From: Leeuwenhoekiella marinoflava DSM 3653
GTDB taxonomy: Bacteria; Bacteroidota; Bacteroidia; Flavobacteriales; Flavobacteriaceae
Direction of reading: 5' to 3'
NCBI RefSeq assembly: GCF_900129005.1
Contig: NZ_FQUN01000016.1
Span: forward strand, 62,001 to 126,000
DNA length: 64,000 nt
A program made the position numbers and the translations under genes. This document shows positions 58,461-64,000 of the stretch, in pieces. Numbering within the stretch: position 1 is the stretch's first letter; the number at the start of each line of letters is the position of its first letter. Under the pieces are notes generated by a model, which was given only the letters and a program-made list of their open reading frames with translations, was not told the DNA's origin and ran no database searches.

Positions 58461-59493
58461 CGGGAGCTAGATCATCAAATTCTATATTCTGATCACCATA
58501 CTCATGCTTATAGATTTTTACAATAAGCAAGAATAAACTAATGAGTAAGGGACCAAATATGAGTCCTATAAATCCAAATAAAGGGACTCCAACAATTACA
58601 CCAATAAGGGTTACTAAAGGGTGCACGTTAGCTAGACGCTCTAATACATAGAGGCGTATTAAATTATCTGTAGAACCGACTACCACAAGGCCATAAATTG
58701 CAATACCTACAGCTTGAAGGTTGTTTCCGCTGGCAACCATAAGAATTACAACGGGAACAATACCCAATAAAGTACCCACAAATGGAATCATACTACCAAT
58801 GGCAGTAATTACAAACCAGAAAAAAGGATCTGGTACACCAAAGATGAAAAAGCCTATCAAGGCTACAATACCTTGAGCCAATGCAACCAGAGGTATTCCT
58901 AAAGCATTGCTCTTTACCATAGCAACACTCTCGTGACCTATGCGTGTGATATTTTCTTTATTAAGCGGAATAAAAGCATAAAGCGATTTATGCATTGTAT
59001 CATTGTTGACCAGCATGTAGTACAAAATAAAATACATAATCCCTATTGCGATAAACACATTAAACGTACCGCCGGCAAAATTTTGAAGATTGGTAGAAAC
59101 CCAGCTTGTAATAGAATTAGTATCTATAGACTCACTTACTTTAAAACCTAAATCAGCCTCCCAAACCCCTATTTGTTGTTTTACAACTTCAACAACGCGT
59201 TCAGAATTTTTAACAGCCTTACCAATTTTATTAGTCAGCATCATCACGGTGAGCCCTATAGGTACCAGGATGACAAGAAAAGAAGCCAACATACCTGTCC
59301 CGGCTGCAAGTCCTAACTTCCAGCCTCTATCTACTAGCCATTTTACAAATTTGCGTAGGAGAACATACAAGGTGATTGCGCCTAAAACACCAGATAAATA
59401 AGGAGTCATTTCTTCTACAATTAATACAAAGAGAAAGAGTATTAAAATAATCAAGAACAGCTGGCGTACCAATTCAGGTTTTAGTTTATTCAT
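58435..59493 (-). CDS. AI-2E family transporter
   Basis: 352 residues with about eight membrane segments. The two N-terminal hydrophobic stretches ([34 protein letters not shown]) and the conserved late part IGSMIPFVGTLLGIVPVVIL followed by LIGVIVGVPLFGFIGLIFGP are typical. Members are proposed exporters of autoinducer-2 or Na+/H+ antiporters; the substrate is unknown. The ATG shares a base with the upstream VOC stop (TAATG). Confidence 0.88.
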   Translation of the reverse strand: MNKLKPELVRQLFLIILILFLFVLIVEEMTPYLSGVLGAITLYVLLRKFVKWLVDRGWKLGLAAGTGMLASFLVILVPIGLTVMMLTNKIGKAVKNSERVVEVVKQQIGVWEADLGFKVSESIDTNSITSWVSTNLQNFAGGTFNVFIAIGIMYFILYYMLVNNDTMHKSLYAFIPLNKENITRIGHESVAMVKSNALGIPLVALAQGIVALIGFFIFGVPDPFFWFVITAIGSMIPFVGTLLGIVPVVILMVASGNNLQAVGIAIYGLVVVGSTDNLIRLYVLERLANVHPLVTLIGVIVGVPLFGFIGLIFGPLLISLFLLIVKIYKHEYGDQNIEFDDLAPDVSEDTQD

Positions 59494-59912
59494 TATTTTG
59501 CAAATAGTTGAGATATATCTTTAAAACTTTTAAACTCTAGTGCATTGCCACAAGGATCGTAAAAGAACATAGTTGCTTGTTCGCCGGGAAGCCCTTCAAA
59601 CCGAATATAAGGCTCAATGATAAATTCTATATTTTTAGATTTTAGTTTTTTGGCAAAAACCTGAAAATCATTCCATTCCAGAACTACCCCAAAGTGAGGA
59701 ACCGGGACTTCTTTGCCGTCTACAGCATTGTGATGTACAGATGCTTTTTCTTCCTTTGGTTTATAGTGTATAACCAGTTGATGTCCAAAAAAATTAAAAT
59801 CTACCCACTGCTCACTGCTGCGACCTTCAGAAAGTTCTAAGGTGTCTCTATAAAACTTACGAGCTTTGGCTACGTCGTCAACGGGAATAGCTAAGTGAAA
59901 AGGTGAAGGCAT
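59493..59912 (-). CDS. VOC family protein (glyoxalase-like)
   Basis: 139 residues. Two beta-alpha-beta-beta-beta units: [20 protein letters not shown] at the start, [18 protein letters not shown] in the middle and [14 protein letters not shown] at the end. The metal positions His (HLAIPV), His (HFGVVL) and Glu (LEFKSF) are kept. Function is unassigned; related proteins include lyases, dioxygenases and resistance proteins. Coupled to the AI-2E gene by TAATG. Confidence 0.85.
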   Translation of the reverse strand: MPSPFHLAIPVDDVAKARKFYRDTLELSEGRSSEQWVDFNFFGHQLVIHYKPKEEKASVHHNAVDGKEVPVPHFGVVLEWNDFQVFAKKLKSKNIEFIIEPYIRFEGLPGEQATMFFYDPCGNALEFKSFKDISQLFAK

Positions 59913-59938
59913 AAGCGTAATAGATCGGTTAGTTTGTG

Positions 59939-60184
59939 TTAGTTATTGCGTAAAGCTTCGATGAGTTCTTTTTTACTCATTTTAGATCTGCCGTCAATTC
60001 CTATTTTTTTAGCTTGCTGGTAAAGGTCTTTCTTTGTGCGATCTTCATATCTTTCAGCTTCACCACCTTTTTTACCGGCATCGGGAGTGTTTGCAATACG
60101 AGCAGACTTTTCTTTGCTGTAACCTTGATCGCGCAAAGCTTCGTATTGCTCTTCATTTTTAACCGAAGGAATCTTGTCTACCAT
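59939..60184 (-). CDS. Small protein with Rho N-terminal-like (SAP-type) motif
   Basis: 81 residues. The second half [20 protein letters not shown] followed by ELIEALRNN is the helix-extended-loop-helix motif of the Rho N-terminal domain, which binds nucleic acid. The first half is charged ([20 protein letters not shown]). Similar small proteins are often found as general stress proteins; the role is inferred. It lies 26 nt before the VOC gene and may be the first gene of that operon. Confidence 0.7.
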   Translation of the reverse strand: MVDKIPSVKNEEQYEALRDQGYSKEKSARIANTPDAGKKGGEAERYEDRTKKDLYQQAKKIGIDGRSKMSKKELIEALRNN

Positions 60185-60320
60185 AATTTTTAAATCTAAA
60201 TAAATGCTATTTAAAAATAAAAGGAATTATTCAGTTAGGCATACTCCTTAACACAGGTTTAATGATTACTGCATTTTATGGTGTGGTGAAGTGAAATGAT
60301 TTCTGATTTAGCAGGAAGCT

Positions 60321-61115
60321 TTACATTCTTCTGCGTCTGGGACCTGAAGGTTTTACAATAGGCCTTTTTCCAGGCTCTGTATTAGGATCAAATTCACCGC
60401 TGCTTTCTGAAAGTAATGCGTTGAGTTGTTTCAATTCTTCTTTGGTGAACTGGCGATATTTTCCCACACTAACATCCAGATTGATATTCATAATCCGTAC
60501 TCTTTTCAATCTCGTTACATTATAGCCCAGATGCTCGCACATACGTCTAATCTGGCGATTGAGACCTTGCGTTAAGATAATTTTGAAGCGTTTTTTGCCC
60601 AGTTGTTCTACTTCACATTTTCGGGTAATGGTGTCTAGAATAGGAACACCACCAGCCATACTCTTTACAAAAGAAGCGGTGATGGGTTTATCCACTTCAA
60701 CAATATATTCTTTATCGTGATTATTACGAGCACGTAGAATTTTATTAACAATGTCGCCATCATTGGTCAAAAAGATTAGGCCTTCACTGGCTTTATCAAG
60801 TCTTCCTACCGGAAAAACGCGAGTAGGATAGTTGATGTAGTCAATGATATTGTCTTTTTCTACCCGCGTGTCTGTAGTACAAACTATACCAACAGGTTTG
60901 TTAAACATTAAGTAAACAGGTGGATCTTTTGCTTCGCCTACTAATTTTCCGTCAACTCGTATTTCATCTGCTGCACTCACTTTAGTGCCCATTTCCGGTA
61001 CGCTTCCGTTAATTGTAATACGACCTGCATCAATAAGTTTGTCTGCCTCCCGGCGTGAACAAAAACCTACTTCGCTTAGAAACTTATTAATTCGAGTTAA
61101 AGGAATTTCTGACAT
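60321..61115 (-). CDS. rluF: 23S rRNA pseudouridine synthase RluF
   Basis: 264 residues. The S4-type RNA-binding domain (RINKFLSEVGFCSRREADKL, about residues 8-27) is followed by the RsuA/RluB-class catalytic domain with FPVGRLDKASEGLIFLTNDG (catalytic Asp about residue 101) and GLNRQIRRMCEHLGYNVTRL. The sequence suits RluF (U2604). The C-terminal 30 residues are basic and proline-rich. Confidence 0.88.
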   Translation of the reverse strand: MSEIPLTRINKFLSEVGFCSRREADKLIDAGRITINGSVPEMGTKVSAADEIRVDGKLVGEAKDPPVYLMFNKPVGIVCTTDTRVEKDNIIDYINYPTRVFPVGRLDKASEGLIFLTNDGDIVNKILRARNNHDKEYIVEVDKPITASFVKSMAGGVPILDTITRKCEVEQLGKKRFKIILTQGLNRQIRRMCEHLGYNVTRLKRVRIMNINLDVSVGKYRQFTKEELKQLNALLSESSGEFDPNTEPGKRPIVKPSGPRRRRM

Positions 61116-61143
61116 AGTGTTTGATTTAAATAAGAATGATTTC

Positions 61144-61983
61144 TTACTCTTTTAAAAAATTTACGATTTTTTCGTTTACCTCATTATCATAAAGCGAATG
61201 GTTAAGCCCTTCAGTCTCTATAAATTCAGATTTTTTTAATTCTGAATGAATGGCGTGTGAGCCAGAAGCCGGAGTAATGATGTCATCTTTATCGTGAACA
61301 ACTAGCGTAGGCACGGTTATTTTTTTCGCGAAAGCGGAAGAAGAAAACTCAACAGTTTTAAAATTGAATTTGTTCAGGAAAAAATTATCCAATGCTTTTA
61401 ATGCGCGACTGTTTAGACCTAAAAGTTTCTGGTAATCTTTCAAAATACTTTCTAGTTTATCTGGCGCTCCTAGAACGACCAGCTTTTCAGTTTTAAAAGT
61501 ATCTGGCTGTGACTGATTGTATAAAACCGTCATCCCACCCATAGAATGACCGATGAGGTAATCTGGCTGATAAGCATTTAAGATAACGCTTAGCGCCTTG
61601 TGATAAAGCGGCACATAAAAGTATTTACCGCTACTGTAACCGTGCGCCGGCGCGTCAAAGGCGATGATGTTGTAATCTTCTTTTTGAAACCGGTGAATCA
61701 TATCTTTCCAACGGTGTGTATGACTTTCCCAGCCATGAACCAGCACTATGGTTTTGCCTTTGCCCGGCCATTTATAGGGTTGTATTGTATGTTCTTCTAC
61801 TGTGACCTGAGGTTCAAGATTTGGTTTTAAAAAGCCTTCGTGATGTGGTCCAATTCTACCGCGTCTGGGTTTGCTAAAAACTTTAAAAGCTTTTTTTGCC
61901 GAAGCTTTAGGACTTACTAAAGCAAGTGCGTTGATGTATGAACCAATCGCTTTCGGAAGAATTTTTTTGACAATTTTATTCAT
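61144..61983 (-). CDS. Alpha/beta hydrolase
   Basis: 279 residues. Oxyanion segment VLVHGWESHTHRWKD (about residues 79-93), nucleophile elbow GHSMGG (about 145-150), acid in LVVHDKDDIITP and histidine in EGLNHSLYDN near residue 263. The fold is clear, the substrate is not. The N-terminal 60 residues are a basic extension without a clear signal peptide. Confidence 0.85.
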   Translation of the reverse strand: MNKIVKKILPKAIGSYINALALVSPKASAKKAFKVFSKPRRGRIGPHHEGFLKPNLEPQVTVEEHTIQPYKWPGKGKTIVLVHGWESHTHRWKDMIHRFQKEDYNIIAFDAPAHGYSSGKYFYVPLYHKALSVILNAYQPDYLIGHSMGGMTVLYNQSQPDTFKTEKLVVLGAPDKLESILKDYQKLLGLNSRALKALDNFFLNKFNFKTVEFSSSAFAKKITVPTLVVHDKDDIITPASGSHAIHSELKKSEFIETEGLNHSLYDNEVNEKIVNFLKE

Positions 61984-62008
61984 AAAAAAACCCTCTTTTT
62001 GAGAGGGT
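61984..62008 (-). terminator. Terminator between small membrane protein and hydrolase
   Basis: On the minus strand CCCTCT and AGAGGG (paired positions 61991-61996 and 62002-62007) form a stem with a 5-nt loop, followed by seven U residues. The hairpin ends right at the hydrolase start codon, so read-through into that gene is probably reduced and it may have its own start site. Confidence 0.75.
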
Positions 62009-62031
62009 CAAATATACGGGTTATGTATGGC

Positions 62032-62235
62032 CTAATTTTTATTTTCGGCATCAATAACATCTGTGTCTTTTCGATATTTTAATAGTGATATACCAGAAAG
62101 GAAAAAAATACCGCCCAATATTGCTAATGCCCAAGGGCTAACGCCTGTACTCATACTTCCAAAAACCCCCATAATTCCTATTACAAGCGAGATTGCTCCT
62201 CCTATTACCATCACTAGTGCTAAAATCTTAATCAT
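62032..62235 (-). CDS. Small two-helix membrane protein
   Basis: 67 residues. Hydrophobic segments at about 3-24 (ILALVMVIGGAISLVIGIMG) and 34-52 (WALAILGGIFFLSGISLL), a glycine-rich linker and a charged tail KYRKDTDVIDAENKN. Probably an inner-membrane protein of unknown function, followed by a terminator. Confidence 0.6.
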   Translation of the reverse strand: MIKILALVMVIGGAISLVIGIMGVFGSMSTGVSPWALAILGGIFFLSGISLLKYRKDTDVIDAENKN

Positions 62236-62383
62236 AATTGTATAACGTATTAGGTTAGATTTTAAAAGTACAGCTATAGACTCAAGCTAGGTTTTAGATT
62301 AACGTGTTTTTAGGTAAGAATTAATAATTATTTACGAATTAGAATTTGATTTACAGAGCTTTGTGCACTGTAAGTGGGTTTAG

Positions 62384-62752
62384 CTATTCTTCTCTATTCA
62401 CCTTATTAAAATCAAAAGCAGGCTTGCAAATCGAGATATAAGTACACGGTTTGTTAAAAGGATTGCTGTACTGAACGCGTGTTCCTGCAGCAATCTTAAT
62501 TGACTGTCCGGCCTCTAGAATAATCTTTTCTTCATCAATTAAAAACTGCTTTTTACCTTCAAAAATAAAAGTGTACTCATCAAATTCAGGTGTTTGAAAA
62601 GGTTCGCTCCAATGTGCTGGTGCAACCATATGGGCAATACTGATTTCAGAATTACCATCACTGGCATTACCGAAGTGTTCACCAATATATTTACCGTCAT
62701 CAGTAGAAATTACAAAAGGCTCTTTCTGTATGTGAAATTTTTTATCAGACAT
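62384..62752 (-). CDS. Cupin domain protein
   Basis: 122 residues from the ATG at 62752 (a GTG just before is also in frame). The beta-barrel motif region is PAHWSEPFQTPEFDEYTFIF (about residues 46-65) with H, E and E as possible metal ligands, followed by GQSIKIAAGTRVQYSNPF. Small cupins of this sort have varied roles; none can be assigned here. It lies 10 nt after the lipoprotein gene. Confidence 0.75.
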   Translation of the reverse strand: MSDKKFHIQKEPFVISTDDGKYIGEHFGNASDGNSEISIAHMVAPAHWSEPFQTPEFDEYTFIFEGKKQFLIDEEKIILEAGQSIKIAAGTRVQYSNPFNKPCTYISICKPAFDFNKVNREE

Positions 62753-62762
62753 CACATTGGGT

Positions 62763-63308
62763 TTACCAGCCTATCATAAAATATTTGATCTTCGCATCGC
62801 TGGGTATTTCCGCAGTAGAAACCTTAGCATCCATATTGAATTTAAGTTCTCCGGGAAGTTCGTCGCGATCTATGGTAAAATATGCATTGATCTCATCTAC
62901 AAAAATAACAATACTGCTAATTAAAGTTTCAACACGTGAAACTTCGTAAGCGTCTGTAATATCTTTAAAAGTACTGTTGAGGTTGATGCCTTCTTCGGTA
63001 GTATAACGTGCATCAAAAATCTGAATCGTTTTAATGGTTTTTGGAGTGCCTTCTTTTATAGGCATAAGGCTTAGTAATTGCTCGCCGCCTTTCTCATAAA
63101 TTTCAATAGCATTTACATTAAGCTCTTCACTTAAGCCTGAGTTTTGGTCTACAACACTGTCTTTACTAAATAAGGTTTTAAGTTCGTCAACTTGTGTTTT
63201 TTTTGTTAATGGGCCTACTTGGTCTGTGGTAACTTTAAAAGCGTTATCACTGTTACAAGAGTTAAGCGCTATGCTTGCAATAAGGGCAATGAATAAAATA
63301 CGTTTCAT
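62763..63308 (-). CDS. Lipoprotein of unknown function
   Basis: 181 residues. Signal peptide with a lipobox (ALNSC, Cys at residue 18). The mature part repeats an alternating beta pattern (TTDQVGPLTKKTQVDELKTL, TIKTIQIFDARYTTEEGINL). No family recognised. It lies 26 nt after the HerA-like ATPase gene and 10 nt before the cupin, so the three are probably cotranscribed. Confidence 0.7.
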   Translation of the reverse strand: MKRILFIALIASIALNSCNSDNAFKVTTDQVGPLTKKTQVDELKTLFSKDSVVDQNSGLSEELNVNAIEIYEKGGEQLLSLMPIKEGTPKTIKTIQIFDARYTTEEGINLNSTFKDITDAYEVSRVETLISSIVIFVDEINAYFTIDRDELPGELKFNMDAKVSTAEIPSDAKIKYFMIGW

Positions 63309-63334
63309 ATAGAGTTTTGAATTAAGTCTGTTTT

Positions 63335-64000
63335 TTATTTGATTAGTTTCCCTAAAATACCCAGAACACCGCGTATTACCGTAGCGCTGGTGAGTACTTT
63401 AATAATAGCTTTTTCTCTAGAGCTACTACGCGAAGAAGTACGAGAATTTCTTTTAACTGTTGCACGCTCTTCTTGCGCTTTTTCTTTGGCTTCTTCACTC
63501 TCTGCTTTTTTGATTTTTGCATTGAGTAATTCATAAGCGCTCTCCCGATCTATACCGTCACTATATTTGGGAGCGAGTGCAGATTTACGATTTATTTCTT
63601 CAATCTCATCATCTGTTAAGATATCCATACGGGACATTGGCGCGCGCATCATGGTTGCAGCTAGCGGAGTGGGACGACCTTTTTCGTCTAATGCAGAAAC
63701 CAAAGCTTCCCCGGTACCCAAGCTGGTTAGTACTTCCTTTGTGTCGTAATAGTCAGAATCCGGATAGTTTTCTGCTGTTAACTTTATAGCCTTTCGGTCT
63801 TTTGCGGTGAAGGCTCTCAATGCATGTTGAATTTTTAAACCCAACTGACTCAAGACTCCTTCGGGAACATCAGTGGGATTTTGAGTTACAAAATAAAGAC
63901 CTACACCTTTAGAACGAATCAATTTTACAATACTTTCAATCTGACTGTGTAATGCTTTTGAAGCTTCTTTAAAAATAAGATGCGCTTCGTCTATAAAGAT
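63335..64000 (-). CDS. HerA/YjgR-like DUF853 ATPase, 3' part (runs off right edge)
   Basis: 222 residues are visible and the frame is open at the right edge. Walker B IFIDEAHLIF is at the very edge, followed by VGLYFVTQNPTDVPEGVLSQ and LRAFTAKDRKAIKLTAENYP, which are typical of the DUF853/YjgR family of P-loop ATPases related to HerA and FtsK. The Walker A motif lies outside the window. The C-terminal part is charged (EEAKEKAQEERATVKRNSRT) and ends in a short hydrophobic segment. The function of the family is not established. Confidence 0.85.
   Translation of the reverse strand: MFIDEAHLIFKEASKALHSQIESIVKLIRSKGVGLYFVTQNPTDVPEGVLSQLGLKIQHALRAFTAKDRKAIKLTAENYPDSDYYDTKEVLTSLGTGEALVSALDEKGRPTPLAATMMRAPMSRMDILTDDEIEEINRKSALAPKYSDGIDRESAYELLNAKIKKAESEEAKEKAQEERATVKRNSRTSSRSSSREKAIIKVLTSATVIRGVLGILGKLIK

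Noticed and set aside
60185-60320. Possible hidden small gene between the Rho-N-like gene and rluF
   Set aside because: The 136-nt gap is AT-rich with scattered stops and no convincing frame or hairpin.

Overview
The window is chromosomal DNA from a low-GC member of the Bacteroidota, almost certainly a (probably marine) Flavobacteriaceae. Supporting signs are two tandem SusC/SusD pairs, promoters of the Bacteroidota type (TTG, about 19 nt, TAnnTTTG), many start codons without a Shine-Dalgarno sequence, rpsJ attached to the str operon directly after fusA, carA directly after rplQ, zinc-free L36 and S14, and an Mpl ligase, a polyphosphate glucokinase and CtlX typical of this group. No CRISPR array, tRNA, rRNA or insertion sequence was found.

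Layout. 1-13.6 kb holds mixed single genes: the 5' part of a large alpha-2-macroglobulin-like protein (minus strand, running off the left edge), a TPR protein, mpl, a decayed paiB pseudogene coupled to a DUF1569 gene, radC, a degenerate polysaccharide deacetylase-like protein, a YjjG-type nucleotidase, an unknown exported protein, rarA, a rhomboid protease and rlmB. 13.7-25.3 kb is a minus-strand outer-membrane block: a 563-residue Omp85-like barrel protein, then susC-susD, a terminator, a second susC-susD and another terminator. No glycosidase, peptidase or regulator gene lies beside it.

25.4-43.7 kb is one uninterrupted plus-strand run of translation genes: rpsL-rpsG-fusA-rpsJ, then S10, spc and alpha operon genes through rplQ, ending at a strong terminator and followed by carA. 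Spacing is mostly 0-20 nt, but four wider gaps carry hairpins: a terminator-like attenuator between rpsJ and rplC, a long hairpin before rpsH, a structured spacer before rpsD and a small hairpin before rplQ. They sit where autogenous control by L4 (or L3), S8 and S4 would be expected, and are the most attractive regulatory candidates here. Two genes too short for routine ORF calling, rpmD and rpmJ, are included.

43.9-50.5 kb holds eno, a 500-nt intergenic region with an exact repeat placed before each of two hairpin terminators and two mutually exclusive upstream hairpins, gltA, two neighbouring amidinotransferase-fold enzymes (a DDAH-like hydrolase and CtlX), and a convergent BCCT transporter whose reading frame has no standard start codon. 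50.5-64 kb holds an SDR/DUF2867 protein, argS, ffh, folD, a polyphosphate glucokinase, a translationally coupled VOC / AI-2E exporter / DCC-thioredoxin-like group, rluF, an alpha/beta hydrolase, small membrane proteins, a cupin, a lipoprotein and the 3' part of a HerA/DUF853-type ATPase running off the right edge.

Most of the window is conserved housekeeping sequence. The most promising material for new biology is in the RNA structures of the ribosomal cluster and the eno-gltA spacer. All functional statements come from reading motifs by eye; no database search was possible.
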